From NCBI GenBank assembly GCA_052168355.1, contig JBQLZQ010000087.1:1-43946 (forward strand): DNA of 43,946 nucleotides. The letters are read 5' to 3'. A program made the position numbers and the translations under genes. Below the pieces are notes generated by a model. That model was not told the DNA's origin. It did no database searches and was given only the letters and a program-made list of their open reading frames with translations. Every line of letters starts with the position of its first letter. Position 1 is the stretch's first letter. This document shows, piece by piece, positions 25,368 through 33,966 of this stretch. The stretch is from JBQLZQ01 sp052168355. GTDB lineage: Bacteria > Pseudomonadota > Alphaproteobacteria > DSM-16000 > Inquilinaceae.

Positions 25368-25568
25368 GACACCGTCTTGAGATAGGGCAGGCCTTACGCT
25401 GCCCTTGACTTTATTATTGTAAAGAGAAATACAGAGGTCGAATTTCCATATCCATATTTGAAGTAATATCAATTATGGTTTATCAACGTTAACCATAGAG
25501 CACTCTTTTATTACGGTTCCTTAGGGTTACTTCAGCAAGATTTAACCGGGCGGCCTTATTGTCGCCTT
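25368..25568. promoter_or_regulatory. AT-rich spacer with palindromic operator candidate
   Basis: This 201-bp spacer is much richer in A and T than the rest of the window. It contains the inverted repeat TATGGTT (25474-25480) and AACCATA (25491-25497) with a 10-base centre, a size fitting a dimeric regulator. TTGACT at 25405-25410 is a possible -35; the hexamer 17 bases on (AATACA) is a poor -10. It probably contains the promoter for the gene at 25569 and perhaps the following cluster. Confidence 0.45.
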
Positions 25569-25907
25569 ATGTTGCTCATGCTCGCAGAACCCGAAGCGTC
25601 CCAGGTGCGGGACACCCTGATCGCCGCCAACGGCGCGCCGATCGAGGTGGTCTCCGCGCCCGGCCGGCTGGACGACGCGCTGGCCCGGGTCAAGCCGCGC
25701 GTTCTGGTGATCGACCACGCCTACCTGAAGGCCTTTCGCAAGGCGACGGCGCGGAGCGAGAACGGTGAACCCGTCCTGGCCGTGGTCTGGCGGCGAACCC
25801 CCGGTCCCATGGGACGGCGCGACGACACCGACCGGCAGCTCTGGCTCAGCGGGTATTCGACCGAGGATCTCTGCCGCACCCTGCTGGATCTGGCCCCGGC
25901 GACCTGA
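25569..25907 (+). CDS. Hypothetical protein, possibly degenerate receiver-like fold
   Basis: A 112-aa protein I do not recognise. Alternating strands and helices (MLLMLAEPEASQVRDTLIAA, PRVLVIDHAYLKAF, PVLAVVWRRTPG, ending LCRTLLDLAPAT) recall a CheY-like or Rossmann fold, but the acidic pocket of a receiver is not evident. The codon use fits the GC-rich neighbours. There is no clear Shine-Dalgarno; the leader is AT-rich. It lies 71 bp before the glycosidase-like gene on the same strand. Confidence 0.6.
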   Translation: MLLMLAEPEASQVRDTLIAANGAPIEVVSAPGRLDDALARVKPRVLVIDHAYLKAFRKATARSENGEPVLAVVWRRTPGPMGRRDDTDRQLWLSGYSTEDLCRTLLDLAPAT

Positions 25908-25978
25908 GGTCGCAGCCCTTCGGGGCTCAACATCGAGACATCGTTCCACCGTCGTCCTACCATGGACCCGGAGGAATC

Positions 25979-28231
25979 ATGGTTTTCCGCTGGCTTCCCT
26001 GGAAATACGTGGTGCGGCGGTTCGCCCTGTCGCACGGTTTTCTCGACCCGCTGGCGCTGTCCGCGCGCCTGCAGCGCTTTGCCCAGCCGTCGGAGGTGAC
26101 GGAACCGATCGAGCTGCTGCGCGCCGGCGTGGTGTTCCACGCCCGTGGGCTGATCAACAGCCGCGTCATTCAGCACAATCTCGACTGGGTCTGGCCCTAC
26201 TGGGTGGAACGCCAGTTCGATCCCGCCGACGAATCCTTCACGCCGCGCGCGTTTTCGATCACCCATGTCAACCTGACCCACCGCAACTGGACCGCCGTCG
26301 GGCTGCCCGACCATCCGGAACTCCCCATCGTCGACCCGCGTGGACTGCTCACCCCCCATCACGACGGCTGGTCGATGGATGTCTGGATCGTCACGGACGA
26401 CGGCGCCGCCTTGCTTCCGTCCCGCGCCACGGACTGCGTCCAGGACCTGACCCTGGATCCCGCGCCGGTGGTGACCACCACGACGCGCGGCGATGGCCTG
26501 GAGCTTGTGACCCATGTGTCGGCGGACATGGACTCGGGCCAGCCGCGCTGTCGGCTGACCGTGGATGCCATGGCCGACCGGAACGCCTGGGCGGTGATCG
26601 CGCTGCGCCCCTACAACCCCGAAGGCGTCAGCCTGGTCGGGTTGGTGGATCTGGAGCCGGACCGGCGGACCTGGCGGATCGACGGCCGGCCGGCGGTGAC
26701 GTTCGAGGACCCGGTCGACAGCCACCACGTGTCCGATTATCGCGGCGGCGATGTCTTCATCCATCTGCGCGATCGGGACGAACAGAGCCACGGCGCGTGC
26801 GACATCGGCATGGCGACGGCCGCGGCGCTGTTCGCGCTCAAGCCGGGGCAGAGGCGGCGGCTGTCCGCGACCGTCCCGATGGAGGGCGACCCCCCGGCCG
26901 GCGGGGCGCTGCCGGGCTGGCGGATGGCCCTGGAGGGGCGCTGCCGCCTGTCCCTGCCCGACCCGCTGTTCCAGCGGCTCCACGACGCGGCGGTGAGTAG
27001 CCTGATCCTCCACTCGCCGGAGGACGTCTACCCAGGCCCCTACACCTACAAGCGGTTCTGGTTTCGGGACGCGGCCTTTCTGATCTCGGGCCTGCTGGCG
27101 GTCGGGCTGATCGACCGGGCCGAGCGCGCGCTGGACCGGTTTCCCGCCCGCCAGACCCGAAGCGGATATTTTCGCTCTCAGGACGGGGAGTGGGACAGCA
27201 ACGGCCAGGCGCTCTGGATCATGCGGCGGTTCTGCGAGGACACCGGCCGACCGCCCAAGCCGGACTGGATGACGGCGATCCGGCGCGGCGGCCGCTGGAT
27301 CACGCGCAAGAGAGTGGCGGAGAACCCGCCCTCGCCCCATGCCGGGCTTCTGCCCCCCGGCTTCAGCGCCGAGCATCTGGGTCCCAACGACTATTACTAC
27401 TGGGACGATTTCTGGGGGGTGGCCGGTCTGCGCGCCGCCGCCTGGCTGTGTCGCGCGGCCGGGGACGACGATCACGCCGCTGAGTTCGAGACCGACGCCG
27501 CGTCGCTCCAGGCGGCCATCGACCGCAGTTTGGATCATGCCGCCACGCGCCTGGGTCGTCCGGCCATGCCGGCCTCCCCCTACCGCCGATTGGATCCGGG
27601 GGCCATCGGGTCCCTGGCGGTCGGCTATCCGCTGCGGCTTGTCGCCCCGGACGATTCGCGGCTCTGCGACACCGCCGACTTCCTGATGGGTTCGTGCCTG
27701 GTGCGCGGCGGGTTCTTCCAGGATATGATCCATTCCGGCATCAACGCCTATCTGACCCTGCACATCGCCCAGGTGCTGTTGCGGGCCGGCGATCCGCGGT
27801 GGTTCGGCCTGGTCCAGCGCGTCGCCGAGCTGGCATCGCCGACCGGCCAATGGCCCGAAGCCATCCACCCTCGCACGCTCGGTGGCTGCATGGGCGACGG
27901 GCAGCACATCTGGGCCGCCGCCGAATGGATCCTGATGATGCGTCATTGTTTCGTCCGCGAGGAAGGCGATGGGTTGATCCTGGCGTCCGGCATCGCCGCG
28001 GAATGGCTGGATGGCGATGGCAAGGCGCCGCTGACCTACGGACCGGCCCCGACCCGGTTCGGTCCGGTGACCGTCACGGTGACGGCCACGGACGGCGAGG
28101 TGAACGTGGCATGGCACGGCGCCTGGAGAAACGGCGCGCCGCCCATCGACATCCACCTGCCCGGCCACGCCCGGGTCACGGCCGACGCCAAGGCCGACGT
28201 GGCTCGCTTCGCCCGGGCCATGGCACCGTGA
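25979..28231 (+). CDS. (alpha/alpha)6-barrel glycosidase-like protein
   Basis: Large 750-aa protein. An N-terminal beta-rich domain (to about 320) is followed by a helical six-hairpin domain with YTYKRFWFRDAAFLISGLLA (about 353), GEWDSNGQALWIMRRFCED, YYYWDDFWGVAGLRAAAWL (about 472) and GQWPEAIHPRTLGGCMGDGQ (about 622). The arrangement resembles GH15/GH63-type inverting hydrolases or amylo-alpha-1,6-glucosidases. D in WFRDAAF and E in QWPEAIHP are candidate catalytic acids, by position only. There is no signal peptide, so it is likely cytoplasmic. The ATG follows GGAGGA. Its stop overlaps the GTG start of the glycosyltransferase (GTGA), so the two are coupled. The substrate is unknown. Confidence 0.8.
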   Translation: MVFRWLPWKYVVRRFALSHGFLDPLALSARLQRFAQPSEVTEPIELLRAGVVFHARGLINSRVIQHNLDWVWPYWVERQFDPADESFTPRAFSITHVNLTHRNWTAVGLPDHPELPIVDPRGLLTPHHDGWSMDVWIVTDDGAALLPSRATDCVQDLTLDPAPVVTTTTRGDGLELVTHVSADMDSGQPRCRLTVDAMADRNAWAVIALRPYNPEGVSLVGLVDLEPDRRTWRIDGRPAVTFEDPVDSHHVSDYRGGDVFIHLRDRDEQSHGACDIGMATAAALFALKPGQRRRLSATVPMEGDPPAGGALPGWRMALEGRCRLSLPDPLFQRLHDAAVSSLILHSPEDVYPGPYTYKRFWFRDAAFLISGLLAVGLIDRAERALDRFPARQTRSGYFRSQDGEWDSNGQALWIMRRFCEDTGRPPKPDWMTAIRRGGRWITRKRVAENPPSPHAGLLPPGFSAEHLGPNDYYYWDDFWGVAGLRAAAWLCRAAGDDDHAAEFETDAASLQAAIDRSLDHAATRLGRPAMPASPYRRLDPGAIGSLAVGYPLRLVAPDDSRLCDTADFLMGSCLVRGGFFQDMIHSGINAYLTLHIAQVLLRAGDPRWFGLVQRVAELASPTGQWPEAIHPRTLGGCMGDGQHIWAAAEWILMMRHCFVREEGDGLILASGIAAEWLDGDGKAPLTYGPAPTRFGPVTVTVTATDGEVNVAWHGAWRNGAPPIDIHLPGHARVTADAKADVARFARAMAP

Positions 28232-29499
28232 ACATCCTGATGTTGACCAATACCTTCGCGCCGCATATCGGCGGCGTGGCCCGGTCGATCCAGGCCTTCA
28301 CCGGCGCCTATCGCCAGCGCGGCCATCGGGTGATGGTGGTGGCGCCGGAATTTCCGGACATGGGGATCGACGATCCCGACACGGTGCGCGTGGCGGCCAT
28401 CCAGCACTTCAACGGAAGCGACTTTTCCGTCGCCCTGCCGCCGACCCGCGAGGTGGAACGACGGATCGAGGCGTTCGGCGCCGACATCGTCCATGCCCAT
28501 CATCCCTTTCTGCTGGGGGATACGGCGCTGCGGGTTTCCTATGTGAACAAGCTGCCGCTGGTCTTCACCCACCACACGATGTACGAGCAATATACCCACT
28601 ACGTGCCGGGCGATTCCGAAACCCTCAAACGGTTCGTCGTGCATCTGTCCACGCGCTACGCCAATCTGTGCGACATGGTGTTCGCCCCCAGCCAGGCCAT
28701 CGCCGACATCCTGCGCGAACGCGGGGTCAAGCGGGACATCGAGGTGGTGCCGACGGGGGTCGACCCCCGCCTGTTCGCCACCGGCGACGGAGCCGGGTTC
28801 CGGTCCCGGTTCGGGATCGCCACGGACGCCTACGTGGTCGGGCATGTCGGGCGGCTGGCGCCGGAGAAGAACCTCGCATTCCTCGCCCGGTCGGTCGCGC
28901 GCTTTCTGGCCGACCGGCCCGCTGGTATGTTCCTGGTGGTCGGCGGCGGACCGTCGCGTGCCGATATCCAGGACATCTTCGAGCAGGCCGGGCTCGGCGA
29001 CCGGCTGCGGCTGACGGGACCGCTGGGTCAGCCGGCCCTGGCCGACGCCTACCACGCCATGGATGTGTTCGCCTTTTCCTCGAAGACCGAAACCCAGGGC
29101 ATGGTCGTGACCGAGGCCATGGCCGCCGCCGTGCCGGTGGCGGCGCTGGACGCGCCCGGCGTTTCGGAGGTGGTGACGGACCGCGGCAACGGCCGACTGC
29201 TCGCCGGCGACGGAACCGAGGACGATTTCGCCGAAGGCTTGCGCTGGATCGCGGATCTCGATCCGGCAGGACGCGCGCGGGTTCAAGGCGCCCTCAAGGA
29301 GACGGTTCATCGGCACTCCCTGACCGTGACGGCCGACAAGGCGTTGCGGCTGTACGATGGGCTGCGGTCCCGCGCCTTTGTCGATCGACCGGTCGAGTAC
29401 TCGCTATGGACCGCAACCCAACGGCGGATCGAGGCCGAATGGCAGGTGTGGCGCACGATGGCCGAAGCGGCGGGCGCGGCCTTGGGTCTCGAGCCCTGA
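28228..29499 (+). CDS. GT4 glycosyltransferase, diacylglycerol glycosyltransferase-like
   Basis: GT-B fold glycosyltransferase of family GT4, 423 aa. The acceptor-side opening NILMLTNTFAPHIGGVARSI, donor-side GHVGRLAPEKNL and the EX7E motif ETQGMVVTE are present. HHTMYEQYTHYVP closely resembles the HTMYExYxHY segment of bacterial alpha-monoglucosyldiacylglycerol synthases, suggesting that it glycosylates a lipid at the inner face of the membrane; this is inference from motifs. GTG at 28228 overlaps the preceding stop by 4 bp. The C-terminal 25 residues are an extra helical tail. Confidence 0.88.
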   Translation: MNILMLTNTFAPHIGGVARSIQAFTGAYRQRGHRVMVVAPEFPDMGIDDPDTVRVAAIQHFNGSDFSVALPPTREVERRIEAFGADIVHAHHPFLLGDTALRVSYVNKLPLVFTHHTMYEQYTHYVPGDSETLKRFVVHLSTRYANLCDMVFAPSQAIADILRERGVKRDIEVVPTGVDPRLFATGDGAGFRSRFGIATDAYVVGHVGRLAPEKNLAFLARSVARFLADRPAGMFLVVGGGPSRADIQDIFEQAGLGDRLRLTGPLGQPALADAYHAMDVFAFSSKTETQGMVVTEAMAAAVPVAALDAPGVSEVVTDRGNGRLLAGDGTEDDFAEGLRWIADLDPAGRARVQGALKETVHRHSLTVTADKALRLYDGLRSRAFVDRPVEYSLWTATQRRIEAEWQVWRTMAEAAGAALGLEP

Positions 29500-29509
29500 T
29501 CGTCGGCGG

Positions 29510-31909
29510 ATGATCGCTACCGTCGGTTCGGGTTTGGCGTGGCTGCGCCGGCTGTTCAGCCGAAGCGACTGGGCGATCCGTCTGCTGGGGCTGTCGCGAC
29601 GGACCGATCCCGACGCTCCCGGCCTTATTCTCATCCAGATCGACGGTCTGTCGCGCCCCCAGTTGCAGGCCGCTCTCGACCGGGGCCGGATGCCGTTCCT
29701 GTCGGGCCTGCTGGCACGGGAAGGCTACCGGCTCGACTCCTTCTATTCGGGACTGCCCTCCAGCACGCCGGCGGTCCAGGGCGAGCTGTTTTTCGGCGTG
29801 CCCACCGCCGTGCCGGCCTTCAGCTTTCTGGACGGCGAGACCGGCCGTGTCGCGCTCATGTACGATCCGGGCGCGGCGGCCACGGTCGAGACGAGGCTGG
29901 CGGCGCGGGGCAAGGCTCTGCTGGCCGGCGGCAGCGTTTATGCCGACATCTATACGGGTGGCGCCGCCGAGGCCCATTTCTGCCCGGCCGCCCTGGGATG
30001 GGGATCGCTGCTGCGCGCCGCCGCGCCGTCGCGGGTGGCGGTGTTCATGCTGAGCCACGCTTTCAGTTTCGTGCGCGCCGGCGTCCTGGCCATGATCGAA
30101 CTGGCGCTGGCGCTCAAAGATGCCGTGTGGGGCATGGCCGAGGGGCGAAGCCCACCGGCCGAACTGCGGTTTGTGCCGGCCCGCGTCGCCGTCTGTGTGC
30201 TGCTGCGCGACTTCGTGACCATCGGCGCCTCCATCGACGCCGCCCGCGGCATGCCGATCATTCATGTCAACTATCTGGGGTATGACGAACAGGCCCACCG
30301 CCGCGGCCCGTCGTCGGCCTTTGCCCACTGGGCGCTGAAAGGCATCGATGATGCGCTCGGCCGATTGTGGCGCGCGGCACACCGGTCGCGCCGGCGGCAC
30401 TTTCAGGTATGGATCTATTCCGACCATGGCCAGGAGGCCACCCGGCCATACCAGGAAATCCATGGACGATCGCTGCGCCGGGCCGTGTCGGACTTCCACG
30501 CCCGGCTCGAACGGCACCGGACGGAGAAGGACGAACGCGCGACGCCGCCGGGCCAGGCCGGCAGCGAGGCGTTCGAACGGGCGCGCTATCTGGGCGGCGG
30601 CTGGTTCCGGTATCTGCTGCCGCGCATGGGCCTGGGCCAGGATACGCGCTCCCCGACGGCGCCGACGATCACGGCGAAGGGTCCTTTGGCACTGGTCTAT
30701 TGGCCAACGCCCCTGACCGACGCCGATCGCGCCTTCCTGGCCCCGGCCCTTCTGGCGGAGACTCGGGTCCCCTTGATCCTGACGACGGACGGGCCGGGGC
30801 GCGTCGCCGCCTGGACCGCCGCTGGACGGTTTTCCCTGCCGGATCAGGCCTCCGAAATCCTGGGGTCCGGCCATCCGTTTGTCGGCAGCGTGGCCCAAGA
30901 CCTGATCGCCCTGGTCCATCACGCCGATGCCGGCGACTTCGTTCTCAGCGGCTGGGACCCGGCCGGACCCGCCGTCAGTTTCGCCATGGAGAATGGCGGC
31001 CATGCCGGCCCGGGAGCGCAGGAAACCCATGGCTTCGCCTTGGTCCCGGCGGGCGCCTTGCCGGACGCGGACCGACACGGCCCGCTGCGGCCATCCACCC
31101 TTCGCGACGCCGCCTTCGACGTCCTGAAGAGCCGCCGGACGGCGACGGGATACCTGCCGGCACGATCGCCCGCCGGCACCTTTCGGATCATGACCTACAA
31201 TGTCCACAGCTGCATCGGCACGGACGGACGGCTGTCGCCCGAGCGGGTGGCCCAGGCCATCGCCCGCGAGGCCCCCGATATCGTCGCCCTGCAGGAACTC
31301 GACGCCGGCCGCGCCCGCACCGGCGGCACCGATCAGGCGGAACTGCTGGCCCACCTGCTGGAGATGCAGGTGCATTTTCATCCCGCCATCCATGTCGCGG
31401 CCGAACGTTATGGCGACGCCGTGCTGACGGCGCTGCCGATGCGCCTGGTCAAGGCCGGGGCGTTGCCCGGCATATCCCGGCGCGAACCGCGCGGCGCCCT
31501 GTGGGTCGCGGTGACGGTCGGAGATGTCGAGGTTCAGATCGTCAACACCCATCTGGGGCTGGGCGGCGCGGAACGGGTGAGACAGGTCGAGGCGCTGCTG
31601 GGGCCGGACTGGCTTGGCCATCCCGATTGCACGGGACCGGCCATCCTGTGCGGCGACTTCAACGCTCGGCCCGTCTCACCCGCCTACCGGCGCATCCGCG
31701 CCATGTCCTGGCACGATGCCCAGATCCTGGCCGACCGGCCGCCGCGCCCGACGTTTCCCAGCCGCCTGCCGGCCGTACGGATCGATCACATCTTCGTGGG
31801 GCCGGGCCTGCGGGTCACCGACATCGCCGTGCCGCGCAGCCACCTTTCCCGCATCGCATCGGACCATCTGCCCCTGACGGCGACCCTGGAACTGGTGTCC
31901 TGCCTGTAG
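29510..31909 (+). CDS. Fusion: alkaline-phosphatase-superfamily domain + EEP phosphodiesterase
   Basis: A 799-aa two-enzyme fusion. The first 540 residues look like an alkaline-phosphatase-superfamily phosphodiesterase or phosphatase: D45 in LIQIDGLSR, nucleophile candidate T86 in LPSSTPAVQ, D259 and H263 in GYDEQAHRRG, D305-H306 in YSDHGQE and H498 in NGGHAGPGAQETHG form a plausible two-metal site. From about 556 an endonuclease/exonuclease/phosphatase domain begins: N564 in MTYNVHS, E596 in LQELD, NTHLGLG, D716 and N718 in CGDFNARP, IDHIFVG and D785-H786 in SDHLPL are all kept. No signal peptide is evident; a hydrophobic stretch near 180-205 could touch membrane. It starts 10 bp after the glycosyltransferase. 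Substrates may be phospholipid or phosphoglycan diesters. Confidence 0.85.
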   Translation: MIATVGSGLAWLRRLFSRSDWAIRLLGLSRRTDPDAPGLILIQIDGLSRPQLQAALDRGRMPFLSGLLAREGYRLDSFYSGLPSSTPAVQGELFFGVPTAVPAFSFLDGETGRVALMYDPGAAATVETRLAARGKALLAGGSVYADIYTGGAAEAHFCPAALGWGSLLRAAAPSRVAVFMLSHAFSFVRAGVLAMIELALALKDAVWGMAEGRSPPAELRFVPARVAVCVLLRDFVTIGASIDAARGMPIIHVNYLGYDEQAHRRGPSSAFAHWALKGIDDALGRLWRAAHRSRRRHFQVWIYSDHGQEATRPYQEIHGRSLRRAVSDFHARLERHRTEKDERATPPGQAGSEAFERARYLGGGWFRYLLPRMGLGQDTRSPTAPTITAKGPLALVYWPTPLTDADRAFLAPALLAETRVPLILTTDGPGRVAAWTAAGRFSLPDQASEILGSGHPFVGSVAQDLIALVHHADAGDFVLSGWDPAGPAVSFAMENGGHAGPGAQETHGFALVPAGALPDADRHGPLRPSTLRDAAFDVLKSRRTATGYLPARSPAGTFRIMTYNVHSCIGTDGRLSPERVAQAIAREAPDIVALQELDAGRARTGGTDQAELLAHLLEMQVHFHPAIHVAAERYGDAVLTALPMRLVKAGALPGISRREPRGALWVAVTVGDVEVQIVNTHLGLGGAERVRQVEALLGPDWLGHPDCTGPAILCGDFNARPVSPAYRRIRAMSWHDAQILADRPPRPTFPSRLPAVRIDHIFVGPGLRVTDIAVPRSHLSRIASDHLPLTATLELVSCL

Positions 31910-31910
31910 A

Positions 31911-32246
31911 TCAGGCCTTCGGCGCCTCGCCGAAGCGGTTGGGGCCGTCGGTCCCTTCCAGGATGCCCAGATCGATCAGGGCCCATAGGAACCCGACAAG
32001 GGGGATCAGCAGCAGCAGGCACCACCAGCCGGATTTGCCGCGATCATGGCACCGCTTGATGTGCAGCATGATCCCCGCGACCAGCATGAAGATGCCGATG
32101 GCGAAGGGCACCAGCCCCTCGTCCCCGAACAGAATCCGGCTGATGATGCCGATCGCGAACAGCACGGCGACGCCGATCCACCAGTGCGTGCGTCGGATCC
32201 GGCCGTTGGCCGACGTGAACAGATAGGCCCAATCGATGGATCCCAT
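31911..32246 (-). CDS. DUF805 membrane protein
   Basis: Small inner-membrane protein of 111 aa. It starts MGSIDWAYLFTSANGRIRRT, where the GRI-RTHWW pattern is the DUF805 hallmark. Hydrophobic segments WWIGVAVLFAIGIISRILF, LVPFAIGIFMLVAGIMLHI and WWCLLLLIPLVGFLWALIDL follow, with RCHDRGKSGWW between the last two. Function is unknown. Its stop is one base from that of the convergent fusion gene. Confidence 0.9.
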   Translation of the reverse strand: MGSIDWAYLFTSANGRIRRTHWWIGVAVLFAIGIISRILFGDEGLVPFAIGIFMLVAGIMLHIKRCHDRGKSGWWCLLLLIPLVGFLWALIDLGILEGTDGPNRFGEAPKA

Positions 32247-32300
32247 GACGCGTCATCTCCTTGTTCCGGTGGCGGGCGGGTTAACCCTGTCACCATTGCC

Positions 32301-33083
32301 TCACCCGGTCGAGTCCACCGTACCGCCCAAACCGCCGATCAGGGTCGCGACGTCCCCCGCCGCCTGGTCCAGACTGGCGCCGTCGGTGCCGCGCAGAACG
32401 ATATTGAGATCGAACCGGCCGCGGCCGAACCGTGGGTAGCTGCCGATGTCGACGGCCGGATAGCGAACCTGAATCTCTTCCAGCCCCGGCGCCAGCATGC
32501 TTTCCGGCAGGTCGCAGGTTACGCTGCGCGACAGGACGGGGGCACCACCGGCCAGGCGGGGCAGCACGCCGTCGACCATGGCCTGCATGATCTGCGGCAC
32601 CCCGGCCATGACCAGCACGTTGCCGATCTGGAAGCCGGGCGCGGTGCTGACCGGATTGTCGATCAGGGTGGCCCCTTCCGGCATCCGCGCCATGCGTCGG
32701 CGCGCCGGGTTGAGTTCGCCGGGCGGATAGTGGGCCTCCAGCCGCGCCACGGCGTCGGTGTTTTCTTCCAGCGGCAGACCGAAGGCCACGGCGATCGACG
32801 CAGCGGTGATATCGTCGTGGGTGGGACCGATGCCGCCGGTTGTGAAAACGTAGTCGTAGCGGGCCCGGCAGGCGTTGACGGCGTCGGCGATTTCCTCTTC
32901 CACGTCGGGCACGATCCGCGCCTCGCGCAGGCGGATGCCCCGTTCGTTCAGCCGCGTCGCCAGATAGGGCAGGTTGGCATCGCGGGTGCGGCCCGACAGA
33001 ACCTCGTTGCCGATGATGATCAGGCAGGCTGTCACGGTCTTGGCCGGTGTCTGGGCGGGTGTCGATTCGACGGGATCGGTCAT
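32301..33083 (-). CDS. Molybdopterin-binding (CinA N-terminal/COG1058) protein
   Basis: A 260-aa protein with a MoCF-binding fold as in the N-terminal half of CinA. ACLIIIGNEVLSGRTRDANL, FTTGGIGPTHDDITAASIAV and NVLVMAGVPQIMQAMVDGVL are characteristic. The CinA C-terminal nicotinamide-nucleotide amidase domain is missing, as in many alphaproteobacterial homologues. The start at 33083 lacks a good Shine-Dalgarno; ATG at 33125 is an alternative. Divergent from sfsA with a spacer of 110 bp. Confidence 0.88.
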   Translation of the reverse strand: MTDPVESTPAQTPAKTVTACLIIIGNEVLSGRTRDANLPYLATRLNERGIRLREARIVPDVEEEIADAVNACRARYDYVFTTGGIGPTHDDITAASIAVAFGLPLEENTDAVARLEAHYPPGELNPARRRMARMPEGATLIDNPVSTAPGFQIGNVLVMAGVPQIMQAMVDGVLPRLAGGAPVLSRSVTCDLPESMLAPGLEEIQVRYPAVDIGSYPRFGRGRFDLNIVLRGTDGASLDQAAGDVATLIGGLGGTVDSTG

Positions 33084-33193
33084 GGAGGATCGGGTCCACG
33101 GTGTCGGGGTGTCGCAATGCGCCATAGCACCCGCCCCCGTCCGGCGCAACGGCTTGCCCCCGGCCGGGGTCGCCCTATAGGGTGCCGCCCGTC

Positions 33194-33910
33194 ATGGAAT
33201 TCGCTCCCCCCTTAATCGAAGCGCGGCTCGTCCGCCGCTACAAACGCTTTCTGGCCGATGTCGAACTGGCCGACGGCGCCATGGTCACCGTCCATTGCCC
33301 CAACCCCGGGGCCATGACCGGTCTGAACACGCCCGGCCTGCCCGTGTGGTTGTCGGATCACGCCGGCAAGACCCGCAAGCTGCGCTACACGCTGGAACTG
33401 GTGCGCCTGGACAGCGGCATGGTGGGGATCAACACCGGTCTCCCGAACCGTCTGGCGGCCGACGCCATCCTGGCCGGCCAGATCCCCGAACTGGCCGGAT
33501 ACGCCATCCAGCGGCGGGAAGTCCGCTATGGCGCCAACAGCCGGATCGACCTTTTCCTGGACGGGGCCGAGGGGCGCCCGCCCTGTTATGTCGAGGTCAA
33601 GAACGTCCATTTGCGCCGGCCGGACGGCCCCCACCCCGACAGCGCGGAATTCCCCGACTGCGTCACCGCCCGCGGGGCCAAACATCTGATCGAACTGGCG
33701 GATATGGTCCGGTCCGGCGCGCGGTCGGTGATGCTGTACCTTGTACAACGGTCCGACTGTACCGATTTCCGGATAGCCGGCGATATCGACCGCACCTACG
33801 CGCGCGGGCTGGACACGGCCATGGCGGCCGGGGTGGAAGCGCTGTGCTATGCTTGCACCATTTCCACCCGCTCCATCGTCGTGGATCGGCCCCTGCCGGT
33901 GGTGGTATAG
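33194..33910 (+). CDS. sfsA: DNA/RNA nuclease SfsA
   Basis: SfsA-family protein, 238 aa, once called sugar fermentation stimulation protein and now assigned to the nuclease superfamily. KRFLADVELADGAMVTVHCP, NPGAMTGL, NTGLPNRLAADAI, SRIDLFL and CYVEVKNVHLRR contain the PD-(D/E)xK-type residues (D in RIDLFL, ExK in VEVKN). ATG at 33194 chosen; GTG at 33182 would add four residues. First gene of a plus-strand run into map and radC. Confidence 0.93.
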   Translation: MEFAPPLIEARLVRRYKRFLADVELADGAMVTVHCPNPGAMTGLNTPGLPVWLSDHAGKTRKLRYTLELVRLDSGMVGINTGLPNRLAADAILAGQIPELAGYAIQRREVRYGANSRIDLFLDGAEGRPPCYVEVKNVHLRRPDGPHPDSAEFPDCVTARGAKHLIELADMVRSGARSVMLYLVQRSDCTDFRIAGDIDRTYARGLDTAMAAGVEALCYACTISTRSIVVDRPLPVVV

Positions 33911-33966
33911 GAAAAGGGCTGCGAGGGACGGCGGGCGACCGACCCGGGCAACGGCAAGGCGGAACC

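Noticed and set aside
23232..25472. Long minus-strand open frame
   Set aside because: It lies across the PaaK-like, aldolase and GFA genes, all with clear motifs on the plus strand.
25721..28168. Minus-strand open frame of 815 codons
   Set aside because: Antisense of the glycosidase-like gene, without recognisable motifs or a ribosome-binding site.
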